Of a stretch of 24,339 bases of DNA, positions 6,526 to 13,865 are shown piece after piece. Positions within the stretch are counted from its first letter, which is position 1. Every line of letters begins with the position of its first letter. The position numbers and the translations under genes are program-made. A model generated the notes under the pieces. The model had not been told where the DNA came from and searched no databases. It was given only the letters and a program-made list of their open reading frames with translations. The stretch is from Treponema sp. (GTDB lineage Bacteria > Spirochaetota > Spirochaetia > Treponematales > UBA12059). Location: contig JAAYUR010000155.1 of assembly GCA_012517645.1 (NCBI GenBank), positions 1 through 24,339 on the forward strand, written 5' to 3'.

Positions 6526-7212
6526 ATGGAAATCTCACCCTCGGAAACCCGCAGAGCCCGGGAAATCAGGGTTGCCCTGACATCCCTATGGCCTCGGGCG
6601 GAACCGCTCTTAAGATACGGCGACTGTTTTGAACTCCTTGTCGCCGTCGTGCTCTCCGCCCAGACCACGGACGATCAGGTCAATCGAGTGACTCCCGAAC
6701 TCTTTCGAAGGTGGCCCGACCCGGGACAGCTGGCCGGCGCGAACCCTGCGGAACTCGAGGAATGCATCCATTCCCTAGGGTTCTACCGGACAAAGGCCCG
6801 GCACCTCGTCGGCCTGTCCAGGATGTTGGTGGAGCGCTTCGGGGGGAGGGTCCCGGCCACCCTGGAAGACCTCTTGGAACTGCCCGGAGTCGGCCGTAAG
6901 ACGGCCAACCTGGTGGCCAGCGCATGCTTCGGCAGACCGGGGATCATCGCGGACACACACTTTCTCCGGGTATGCCACAGGCTCGGACTTACGGAGAACC
7001 GGGATCCCTCGGCCGCGGAGCGTCGCATCGAGGCCCTGATCGAGCCTGAATACCGAACCGCTTTCTCCCATGCCGTCAATCGGCACGGGAAATATGTATG
7101 CCGGGCCCGACGGCCGGATTGCCCGGGGTGTGCCGTCCGAGAGCTCTGTCCCTCCGCGGACTCGGTCGGTAGTGGTACGAAGCTTGTGCTGCCGGAGATC
7201 CGCGGGCGATAG
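6526..7212 (+). CDS. nth: Endonuclease III, DNA glycosylase/AP lyase
   Basis: Endonuclease III removes oxidised pyrimidines and cleaves the resulting abasic site in base excision repair. The 228-residue protein has the helix-hairpin-helix LPGVGRKTAN (119-128) with catalytic Lys125, the catalytic Asp143 in ADTHFLRVC, and the 4Fe-4S loop C192-x6-C199-x2-C202-x5-C208. The N-terminal ELLVAVVLSAQTTDDQVN segment (36-53) is also diagnostic. An ATG at 6466 would add 20 residues that have no counterpart in the family; the ATG at 6526 gives a normal N-terminus, although only GGGG at about five bases upstream serves as ribosome binding site. The C-terminal tail after the cluster (about 20 residues) is slightly longer than in E. 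coli. Its final codons contain an inverted copy of the AAGCTTCGT motif found in the following spacer. Confidence 0.95.
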   Translation: MEISPSETRRAREIRVALTSLWPRAEPLLRYGDCFELLVAVVLSAQTTDDQVNRVTPELFRRWPDPGQLAGANPAELEECIHSLGFYRTKARHLVGLSRMLVERFGGRVPATLEDLLELPGVGRKTANLVASACFGRPGIIADTHFLRVCHRLGLTENRDPSAAERRIEALIEPEYRTAFSHAVNRHGKYVCRARRPDCPGCAVRELCPSADSVGSGTKLVLPEIRGR

Positions 7213-7266
7213 AACCCTGTTCCGGGCAACTGATAGTCCGGCTGAACAACCTCAGAGATTGAGAAT

Positions 7267-7386
7267 AACAGGCTTCGTAACACCCGGGATCGGCCGATCG
7301 GCCTGGGAGCACGCAATTAACAAGCTTCGTGACACCGAGGACCGGCCGAACAGACTCCTGGCTCGAGATTACCAACCTTCGTACCG
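7267..7386 (+). repeat. Degenerate 52-bp tandem repeats in the nth-recQ spacer
   Basis: Two full units, 7267-7318 and 7319-7370, agree at about 37 of 52 positions, and a third, weaker unit begins at 7371. The conserved head of the unit is AACARGCTTCGTRACACC. The CTTCGT cores start at 7273, 7325 and 7377, exactly 52 bp apart. A further related core (GCTTCG) sits at 7397-7402, and an inverted one (GGTACGAAGCTTGTG) at 7174-7188 in the end of nth. Unit 1 contains overlapping palindromes GATCGGCCGATC (7288-7299) and GGCCGATCGGCC (7292-7303). The rest of the 264-bp spacer shows no gene, terminator or clear promoter. The function is unknown. Confidence 0.6.
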
Positions 7387-7476
7387 CGACCAACCCGCTT
7401 CGCTCCCACTACGGACGTGCCGTGCTCCTTGAAGGCCGGACGCAAGCGGATGCCGAGTTCTTGTCGGTTAACGGGT

Positions 7477-9033
7477 ATGCACGACTTAAACTCGGAAACG
7501 CTGCCCCGGGAGGACCCCGTCGCGGCAGCAGCGGACACTCTTTTCGGAATCCGGTATCTCTTTCCTTACCAACGGTTGGTGATCGCGAACATCCTGGACG
7601 CCTTTTCCGGGTCTCCGGGGCGTTCGGAGGATCAAAGTGGTTCCTGGGAGGATCCTTCGCGGACGGAAAACCCGGATCGTCTTCGACAAATCGTCCTTCT
7701 GCCCACGGGCTACGGGAAGAGCCTGTGTTTCCAGCTCCCGGCCGCCCTGATCCCGGGACCGACCCTGGTCGTCTATCCGTTGCGTTCTCTGATGGCGGAT
7801 CAGGCCCGGCGGCTCCGGGGGCGGGGTGTGCATTGCGCCCTTCTCCAGGGAGGCCAGGACGAAGGGGAACGCCGCTCCTGCGAGGACGATATCCGGACCG
7901 GTAAGGCACGGATCATCCTGGCCAATCCGGAGATCCTTCATTCGGGCCCCGTGTTGAGCCTGCTCCGATCGAAGGGGCTGGCGCATGCCGTGGTGGACGA
8001 AGCCCACTGCGTCTCGGAATGGGGAGACGATTTTCGTCCCGCCTACACGGACCTGGGGGATATACTCCGGGCCCTCGATCCTCCGGCCGTGACGGCCTTT
8101 ACCGCCACGGCGTCCCCGGGAATCCTGGCCCGGGTCGCGGAGGTCCTGTTCGGGGAGGAGCCGTGGCGGCTGGTTTCCGGAGATCCGGATCGGCCTAACC
8201 TTAGGTATAGCTGTCATCCGACCCTGTCCCGCTCTCATACCCTGGAACGGCTGGCCCGGTCCCTTCCGAAGCCAATGCTTGTCTTCTGCGCTTCCCGGGC
8301 GGGCGCCCAGATTACCGCCGAAGGACTGGGCCGAGCGTTGGGCACCCGGGAAGTTCGGTTTTACCACGCGGGGATGTCCAAGCAGGAGCGCAGGGCGGTT
8401 GAGGAGTGGTACCTGCCGTCCCGAGACGGTATCCTGACGGCTACCTGCGCGTTCGGGATGGGGATCGACAAGCCGGATATTCGGTCCGTGATCCACGCGG
8501 ATCCTCCGCCTTCCGTGGAATCCTATCTCCAGGAATCCGGACGTGCGGGCCGGGACGGGGAAGTCTCCGCGGCGGCCTTGGTCGTCCATCCCCAGGACCG
8601 CCTGGGCCTGGGTCGGGAATCCGATCCCGCCCGACGCCTTCGAAGGGCCGCCGTCCTGGATTATGCGGAACAGGCGGTACGGTGTCGTCGGGAAACACTC
8701 CTCGCGCTCTTGGGCTCCGGGTCGGAAGCCTGTTCAGGCTGCGACGTCTGCGAGGGATCCGCGGTTCCGGAACCCGAAGGCTTCGGGGAGATCCTGCGCT
8801 TCGCCGCGGCCAATTCCGGCCGATGGACGGCGTCCGAAGCGGCCCGGCTTCTCGCGGACAAGAAAGGACCCTGCGCCTGGGCGGGGTCGCTCTCTGGCTG
8901 GGATCCCCGGGAGGTGTCGGCGGCGATCGGGTACTTGTCCGGTTTGGGGAAGGTCCGTATTCCCCGTCATGGGGCCTGGAAGGGCCGCCTTCGGGCCGCG
9001 AAGCTTTCGGGACACCGCGGGTTGTCGGGATAA
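7477..9033 (+). CDS. recQ: RecQ-family ATP-dependent DNA helicase, compact form without HRDC
   Basis: RecQ is a 3'-5' DNA helicase acting in recombinational repair and in processing stalled forks. From the ATG at 7477 the product has 518 residues. Motifs in order: Walker A LLPTGYGKS (74-82), DEAH box VVDEAHCVSEWGDDFRP (172-188, the RecQ-type aromatic loop), motif III TAFTATAS (206-213), motif V FGMGIDKPDIR (326-336), and motif VI QESGRAGRDG (352-361). A zinc site follows at C403, C419, C422 and C425, with a short winged-helix region (about 434-495). The HRDC domain is missing. An insert of about 25 polar residues (45-70) separates the weak Q-motif area (FPYQ, 29-32) from Walker A. The start is uncertain, because no good ribosome binding site precedes this ATG; ATG 7450 and GTG 7417 are in frame but add family-unlike residues. 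Confidence 0.88.
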   Translation: MHDLNSETLPREDPVAAAADTLFGIRYLFPYQRLVIANILDAFSGSPGRSEDQSGSWEDPSRTENPDRLRQIVLLPTGYGKSLCFQLPAALIPGPTLVVYPLRSLMADQARRLRGRGVHCALLQGGQDEGERRSCEDDIRTGKARIILANPEILHSGPVLSLLRSKGLAHAVVDEAHCVSEWGDDFRPAYTDLGDILRALDPPAVTAFTATASPGILARVAEVLFGEEPWRLVSGDPDRPNLRYSCHPTLSRSHTLERLARSLPKPMLVFCASRAGAQITAEGLGRALGTREVRFYHAGMSKQERRAVEEWYLPSRDGILTATCAFGMGIDKPDIRSVIHADPPPSVESYLQESGRAGRDGEVSAAALVVHPQDRLGLGRESDPARRLRRAAVLDYAEQAVRCRRETLLALLGSGSEACSGCDVCEGSAVPEPEGFGEILRFAAANSGRWTASEAARLLADKKGPCAWAGSLSGWDPREVSAAIGYLSGLGKVRIPRHGAWKGRLRAAKLSGHRGLSG

Positions 9034-9047
9034 CGGAAACGGCCCCT

Positions 9048-9281
9048 TCACTTCTCCTCGGATTCTTCGGCGGGCTCCTCGGGCTCCGCCTCCGGGGCAG
9101 GCGCGGACGGGGGGGCTTGTTTTTTCGGCCGGGGGATACGGAATCCCGCGGGTTTCCGCCGAACCAGGGCTACGTACCGGAAGACGCTCCATGCTCCGAG
9201 GAACACGGCCAGCGCGGCCAGGACCTCCCAGCGCTTCAGGACCTCCAGGGCGATCAACAGATCCGAGATCATGCGGTTCAT
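9048..9281 (-). CDS. Small single-pass membrane protein of unknown function
   Basis: The 77-residue product has one hydrophobic helix (about 18-38, WEVLAALAVFLGAWSVFRYVA), a basic stretch after it (RRK...RIPRPKK), and a Pro/Ala/Glu-rich acidic tail (54-77). The positive residues after the helix suggest a cytoplasmic C-terminus. Its ATG overlaps the stop of the PilZ gene by four bases (ATGA), so it is almost certainly translated from the same message and may work with it at the membrane. I do not recognise a family, and such short tails are poorly conserved. The gene converges on recQ with a 14-bp gap and no terminator. Confidence 0.7.
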   Translation of the reverse strand: MNRMISDLLIALEVLKRWEVLAALAVFLGAWSVFRYVALVRRKPAGFRIPRPKKQAPPSAPAPEAEPEEPAEESEEK

Positions 9282-10525
9282 GCGGAAGCTCCCGACGGAA
9301 GCCGAGCCTCGCCGGAAGCATCCATGGTTTCCGGGTACGACAGGTGGTACAGCTTCGGGAAGAGTTCCCTCAACTCCCCGGGCCCGAGATCCTGGAAGGC
9401 CACTCCGTAATAGGCTCCTTCCTCGTCATCGTAGCGCCGTACGACCTTCCCCCGGGTGCTCAAGCTTCCCTCGGGATGGGAGAGGCGCAGATCCAGGAGG
9501 GACCCCGTCTTGATCCGCATCGCCAGGGTCGTGTGGGGGATTGAGAGGAGGCATCCGGAGGCGGAAAGATCGACGATTCCGGCCTTGTGGGTGATCGGAT
9601 CGTTCCTCTGGGAAGCCTTGAAATAATCGTGGGTCTTCAAGTAGAAGGCGAGAACCCGGGAGAACTCCCAGGCGCAGTCCACCACGGAAAAGTCCATGGA
9701 CAGGGGCCTGTCCGCCCTGTTCGCGAGGTATACATATCCGACTACGTATTGATAATACTGGATCGGACACCAGACCTCGGCGTTGATGGCCTTGCCGATC
9801 TTGGAAATCATGGCTCGGTCCATCCGCGAACCCTCCAGGATCGCGTCGGGTCCCTCGAAATCGCCCACCATCCCGGAAGTGATGATCCGGGGTTCCGGAT
9901 AGGGATCCGCGGTAGGCAGGGCGCTCCGGGTGGAGGGGATGAAGAGGGTCTTCCCGTAGTGGGCCACCAGGGATTCCTCGATCCCTTCGGGGGGCCGGTT
10001 CTTGAAGAGGACGACCCGGCTTTCGCTGGCCATCCCCGAGGATCTACGGCGGAAGCTTTCGATCAACGCGTTCAGGGAGCTGACATCGAATCCTTCGTGC
10101 AGGTCCGGCAGGGATACGTCCGAGTACTCCCCGCATTGGGGGTAATCCAGGTGCACCTTTTCGTTCTCCAGGGTCAGCTCCAGGGAAAACCCCTTGGGGC
10201 ACGGGACTCTCGGATGCTTTCGAGCCGGAGACCGGAGCATACGGCCCGGGTACGCCAGGATCAAGGCACGGTTCTCCTGCTTCAGGACCTTGGACCGGAA
10301 TGTCAGATCCTTTCCGTGAAAGCTTAAGTACACGGAGAATATCTCCCAGGGCACTGCCGGGGTATCCGAAGATCCCTGGAGCTCGAGCCTAAGGGAATCT
10401 TTCCGTAGTTCCAGGATCCGTGCCGAAAGACTCTTTCCGGCCCCGTACATGTGAAGGGGAATCCCGAGATTCATGGATTCTTTCAGAATAAATTCCGTTT
10501 CAACATGATTTACGAGTTCGGCCAT
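9278..10525 (-). CDS. PilZ-type c-di-GMP receptor-like protein
   Basis: PilZ proteins bind cyclic di-GMP and pass the signal to motility or envelope systems. In this 415-residue protein (counted from the ATG at 10525; the GTG at 10528 adds one residue) residues 30-100 resemble a YcgR-like N-terminal beta domain, followed by an RxxxR motif (PARKHPRVPC, the two Arg at about 102 and 106). A typical PilZ D-x-S-x-x-G motif (DLSASG, about 319-324) lies near the C-terminus, followed by a beta-barrel pattern (LLDLRLSHPEG, GKVVRRYDDEEGAYYGVAFQDL). The middle region (about 130-300) is of unknown fold. The two ligand motifs are therefore split about 210 residues apart instead of being adjacent, so either two half-degenerate PilZ domains are present or binding is altered. 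Only GGGGG precedes the start. Confidence 0.8.
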   Translation of the reverse strand: MAELVNHVETEFILKESMNLGIPLHMYGAGKSLSARILELRKDSLRLELQGSSDTPAVPWEIFSVYLSFHGKDLTFRSKVLKQENRALILAYPGRMLRSPARKHPRVPCPKGFSLELTLENEKVHLDYPQCGEYSDVSLPDLHEGFDVSSLNALIESFRRRSSGMASESRVVLFKNRPPEGIEESLVAHYGKTLFIPSTRSALPTADPYPEPRIITSGMVGDFEGPDAILEGSRMDRAMISKIGKAINAEVWCPIQYYQYVVGYVYLANRADRPLSMDFSVVDCAWEFSRVLAFYLKTHDYFKASQRNDPITHKAGIVDLSASGCLLSIPHTTLAMRIKTGSLLDLRLSHPEGSLSTRGKVVRRYDDEEGAYYGVAFQDLGPGELRELFPKLYHLSYPETMDASGEARLPSGASA

Positions 10526-10540
10526 CACAGCCCCCGGGAA

Positions 10541-10569
10541 AGTATACCATGCGAATCCGCGGGTAGAAA
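10541..10569 (-). promoter_or_regulatory. Possible promoter of the PilZ gene
   Basis: On the minus strand TATACT (10541-10546) matches the -10 consensus at five of six positions, and TTTCTA (10564-10569) lies 17 bp upstream as a weak -35. The message would start only about nine bases before the ATG, which is short, so the call is tentative. Confidence 0.35.
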
Positions 10570-10580
10570 GATCTTCGGCC

Positions 10581-10610
10581 TTGAAAGTTCCGACCTGTCC
10601 CGGCTATCAT
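10581..10610 (+). promoter_or_regulatory. Putative sigma-70 promoter of the pgi operon
   Basis: TTGAAA (10581-10586) and TATCAT (10605-10610) are separated by 18 bp; each box matches consensus at five of six positions. Transcription would start near 10617, leaving a leader of about 45 nt that ends in AGGAGG. It diverges from the PilZ promoter. Confidence 0.65.
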
Positions 10611-10662
10611 CATCGTGTTGAAAGGAAACAGTCCGAGGGTTCGATTCGACCAGGAGGTCCCT

Positions 10663-12246
10663 ATGGTTCAATTCCGGAATCTCGATGAAGCCCCGGCTTT
10701 TCGGGAACTTCGCGGCCTCAAGCCTGCGGATCTCAGGTCCACACTGACCGCGGAAGCCGTGGAAGCCCGGAAAGCGGACGCAGGAGGCGGGTTGACCTTC
10801 TCCTGGGCCGCATCGGACGCCGGGGACGAAACGATCGGGCTCCTGTGCCGCCTGGCCAAGGAACAGGAGCTCGTGGAAAAGTACCGGCTCCTAGCCTCGG
10901 GCCAGAGGATGAACACGGGAGAGGATCGCATGGTGCTTCACCACCTGACCCGTGGGGAACCCGCGGGGCCGGTGATCCGGGATGGCCGGAATTATCGCGC
11001 CTTCTACGAGGGGGAACGCGCCCGGATCGCGGACTTCGCCCGGAAGATCCACTCGGGCTCCTTGACCGGATCCACGGGCAAACCCTTCCGAACCGCCGTC
11101 CAGATCGGCATCGTGGGATCGGACCTGGGGCCCCGGGCTCTCTTCCTGGCCTTGGAGACCTGGGCTCGAACCGCGGGCCGTACCCGGATGTCCGCACGGT
11201 TCCTGAGCAACGTGGATCCCGACGACGCGGACGGGATCTTTTTCGGCCTGGATCCGGAAACGACCCTCTTCATCCTGGTGTCGAAAAGCGGGACCACCCA
11301 GGAGACCCTGGCCAACGAGACCCTGGCTCGGGACTTCCTGCGGCGGCGGGGCCCTTCGGGACTGGACCCGTCCCGGCATATCGTGGCCGTGACCAGCGAG
11401 ACCAGCCCCCTGGCCCGGAATCCCGGGTACCTGGATTCCTTCTATATCGACGATTTCATAGGCGGCCGGTACTCCTCCACCTCCGCGGTGGGAGGCGTCA
11501 TCCTCTCCCTGGCCTTCGGTCCCGAGACCTTCGCGGAACTTCTGGAGGGTGCCCGGGAGGCGGACGAACGAGCTCTGTCCCCCGAGCCGCTTCGGAATCC
11601 CCCTCTCCTGGACGCCCTCCTGGGCATATTCGAGCGGAACGTCCTGGGACGTCCATGCGTTGCGATTCTGCCGTATTCCCAGGCCCTCTCCCGCTTTCCC
11701 GCCCACCTGCAACAGCTGGACATGGAGTCCAACGGTAAACAGGTCAACCGGGACGGAAAGCCGGTGGCCTACCCTACGGGTCCCGTCGTGTTCGGGGAAC
11801 CGGGGACGAACGGCCAGCATTCATTTTACCAGCTTCTCCACCAGGGCACGGATATCGTGCCCTTGGAGTTCATCGGCTTCCTGGAAAACCAGGGCACCCT
11901 GGATATGACGGTCGAGGGATCCACCAGCCGCGCGAAGCTGAACGCCAACTTGGCCGCCCAGATCGTCGCCTTCGCCAAGGGGCAGGACAACGCGAACCCG
12001 AACAAGCGCTTCCCGGGCGGTCGGCCCTCCACCCTCCTGTACGGCCGGTCGCTGGATCCCCGCGCCCTGGGCGCCCTCCTGGCCCATTTCGAGAACAAGG
12101 TGATGTTCCAGGGCTTCGCCTGGAACTTGAACAGCTTCGATCAGGAGGGTGTCCAGCTGGGCAAGGTCCTGACCAAGCAGGTCCTGGCGGGCGGCCCTCT
12201 CGACGGCGCCCTGGATGCCCTGTCCCGGGCCTTGGGGATCCGATGA
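10663..12246 (+). CDS. pgi: Glucose-6-phosphate isomerase
   Basis: Pgi interconverts glucose-6-phosphate and fructose-6-phosphate, linking glycolysis with precursor supply for UDP-GlcNAc. The 527-residue protein has the paired SIS folds: VGSDLGPRAL (151-160), the phosphate loop SKSGTT (207-212), IGGRYSSTSAVG (266-277), catalytic Glu355 in DMESNGKQV, His386 in GTNGQHSF, and the C-terminal lysine (Lys501) in EGVQLGK. The length fits the long bacterial type. The ATG at 10663 is chosen because AGGAGG (10652-10657) lies five bases upstream; a TTG at 10615 has no such site. The stop overlaps the murG start by four bases. A sugar-phosphate isomerase at the head of an envelope-synthesis operon makes metabolic sense, since MurG consumes UDP-GlcNAc, but this link is inference. 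Confidence 0.97.
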   Translation: MVQFRNLDEAPAFRELRGLKPADLRSTLTAEAVEARKADAGGGLTFSWAASDAGDETIGLLCRLAKEQELVEKYRLLASGQRMNTGEDRMVLHHLTRGEPAGPVIRDGRNYRAFYEGERARIADFARKIHSGSLTGSTGKPFRTAVQIGIVGSDLGPRALFLALETWARTAGRTRMSARFLSNVDPDDADGIFFGLDPETTLFILVSKSGTTQETLANETLARDFLRRRGPSGLDPSRHIVAVTSETSPLARNPGYLDSFYIDDFIGGRYSSTSAVGGVILSLAFGPETFAELLEGAREADERALSPEPLRNPPLLDALLGIFERNVLGRPCVAILPYSQALSRFPAHLQQLDMESNGKQVNRDGKPVAYPTGPVVFGEPGTNGQHSFYQLLHQGTDIVPLEFIGFLENQGTLDMTVEGSTSRAKLNANLAAQIVAFAKGQDNANPNKRFPGGRPSTLLYGRSLDPRALGALLAHFENKVMFQGFAWNLNSFDQEGVQLGKVLTKQVLAGGPLDGALDALSRALGIR

Positions 12247-13403
12247 GGAAGGACGGCACGGCCCCCCTCAACCCGGATGTCCTGGCCTTTACCGGGGGAG
12301 GCACGGGGGGGCATATCTACCCGGGCTTGGCCGTGGCGGACCGCCTCCGGGAGCGATTGGCGGCCCGGGGGCGCTCGGCTCGGATCGTTTGGCTTGGTTC
12401 CGACAAGGACAGCGACCGGGCCGCCGTCGAGGCGGCGGGCCTCGAGTTCATCCCGATCCCCTCGGGCAAGCTCCGCAGGGAGCTCTCCCTTAAGAACATC
12501 GCGGACGCCTTCCGCGTCCTGGCGGGGTACCGAGTTTCCCGCAGGGTCCTTTCGGAGCTCCGGCCCCGCCTGCTGTTCTCCAAGGGAGGCTACGTCTCCG
12601 TCCCTCCCTGCAGGGCCGCCGCCTCCTTGGGCATTCCCGTGTTCACCCATGAATCGGACTTCTCCCCCGGGCTGGCAACCCGCTTGAACGCCCGGGTTGC
12701 GGACACTGTCTTCGTGAGCTACGACGAGACGAGGTCCGCCTTTCCCCGGAACCTGCGGGCCTCCGTCGTCGTCTCCGGCCAGCCCGTCCGGTCGGCCATC
12801 CGTGCGGGCCAGTCCGGCCGCGGCCGGGCTCGGGCGGGACTGCCGGGGGACCTGCCCCTGATCCTCGTGATCGGAGGCAGTCAGGGCGCCCGCAGATTGA
12901 ACGACCTCGTCATCGCGGCCCTGCCCGAGCTCTTGAAGAAGGCCTGCGTTGTCCACCAGACCGGGCCCGGGAACCCCGGGGCTTCCCCGGAGGCCCTTCC
13001 CCGGGACCTGGCGGGGAGGTATCGGTCCTTCGAGTACCTCCGGGAGGAGCTCCCGGATCTCCTGGCCGACGCGTCCCTGTACGTCGGCCGGGCCGGAGCG
13101 GGTTCCCTGTGGGAATGCGCGGCCGCGGGCCTGCCCATGGTCTTGATCCCCCTGGCGGGTACCGGAACCCGGGGGGACCAGGTTGAAAACGCCCGATGGT
13201 TCACTTCCAGGGGAGCCGCCCGGGTTCTGGAAGGCCGGGATGCGGAGGATCCGTCAGCCTTGGTCGCAGCCTGCGCGGAATACCTGGGGAACCCCGGCCT
13301 GCTAAAGGCCGCCTCCCGGGCGGCTGCGGATCTTGGAGCCCGGGACGCCGCGGACGTCATAGCCGAATCCATCGCGGCTCGAGCCTGGGGGATTCCCTCA
13401 TGA
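12243..13403 (+). CDS. murG: Lipid II synthase, UDP-GlcNAc transferase MurG
   Basis: MurG adds GlcNAc from UDP-GlcNAc to lipid I on the cytoplasmic face of the membrane, the last cytoplasmic-side step of peptidoglycan precursor synthesis. The 386-residue protein is a GT-B enzyme: the N-terminal glycine loop GGGTGGHIYPGLA (18-30), FSKGGYVSVP (112-121), THESDFSPGLATR (135-147), the second glycine loop GGSQGARRLND (211-221), and the donor-binding segment AGAGSLWECAAAGLPMVLIP (284-303), followed by GDQVENARWF (311-320). It begins inside the pgi stop (ATGA) and ends inside the cvpA start (ATGA), so the genes are translationally coupled. The N-terminal 11 residues precede the usual family start and may be a lineage-specific addition. 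Confidence 0.96.
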   Translation: MRKDGTAPLNPDVLAFTGGGTGGHIYPGLAVADRLRERLAARGRSARIVWLGSDKDSDRAAVEAAGLEFIPIPSGKLRRELSLKNIADAFRVLAGYRVSRRVLSELRPRLLFSKGGYVSVPPCRAAASLGIPVFTHESDFSPGLATRLNARVADTVFVSYDETRSAFPRNLRASVVVSGQPVRSAIRAGQSGRGRARAGLPGDLPLILVIGGSQGARRLNDLVIAALPELLKKACVVHQTGPGNPGASPEALPRDLAGRYRSFEYLREELPDLLADASLYVGRAGAGSLWECAAAGLPMVLIPLAGTGTRGDQVENARWFTSRGAARVLEGRDAEDPSALVAACAEYLGNPGLLKAASRAAADLGARDAADVIAESIAARAWGIPS

Positions 13404-13864
13404 ACGCCCTGGACTTCGTGCTGTTAGCCCTCATCCTCCTATTCGCCCTGCGCTGCTATTTTCGGGGTTTTGTGGCGGAGCTACTGTCCATGGCCGCCGT
13501 CATCCTGGGTGTCTTCCTGGCGATCCTGTTCTATCGGCCCGCGGGGGAACTCCTGGCCAAGTACCTGGCCCTGGACTCCTTCACGGAGGTCCTGGGTTTC
13601 GCCGTGGTCTTCCTCCTGGTCTTCCTTCTCATCAAGATCCTGCAGGGTGTCCTTCGGAGCGTCGTCGAGAACATCAACCTCCAGAACCTGGACCGGGGTC
13701 TCGGCTTCCTGCTGGGCGCGGCGGAGGGATTCCTCTTCGTCTCCCTCCTGCTCATGCTGATGCGGCTTCAACCGGTCTTCGACGTCACCTCGTTGATGGA
13801 GGGGAGTTTCCTGGGAAGGAACCTCCTTCCGATTCTCGTCTCCGCCGCCCGGCTGGGAGCCTAG
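13400..13864 (+). CDS. cvpA: CvpA-family inner-membrane protein
   Basis: CvpA proteins are four-helix membrane proteins first linked to colicin V production and later to envelope integrity and DNA-damage or bile tolerance; the molecular activity is unknown. This 154-residue product has four predicted membrane segments (about 5-20, 28-45, 63-83 and 101-121) with the family-typical N-terminus NALDFVLLALILLFALRCYFRGF and the central GLGFLLGAAEGFLF. The ATG overlaps the murG stop by four bases; a GTG-rich open frame extending to 13196 overlaps murG and is discarded. A murG-cvpA-clamp loader order is, as I recall, shared with Treponema. Confidence 0.88.
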   Translation: MNALDFVLLALILLFALRCYFRGFVAELLSMAAVILGVFLAILFYRPAGELLAKYLALDSFTEVLGFAVVFLLVFLLIKILQGVLRSVVENINLQNLDRGLGFLLGAAEGFLFVSLLLMLMRLQPVFDVTSLMEGSFLGRNLLPILVSAARLGA

Positions 13865-13865
13865 G

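Noticed and set aside
7267..7402. CRISPR array or integron attC sites in the nth-recQ spacer
   Set aside because: Unit length is 52 bp with only an 18-bp conserved head, units are degenerate, there are no distinct spacers or cas genes, and no paired RYYYAAC/GTTRRRY arms or integrase gene are present.
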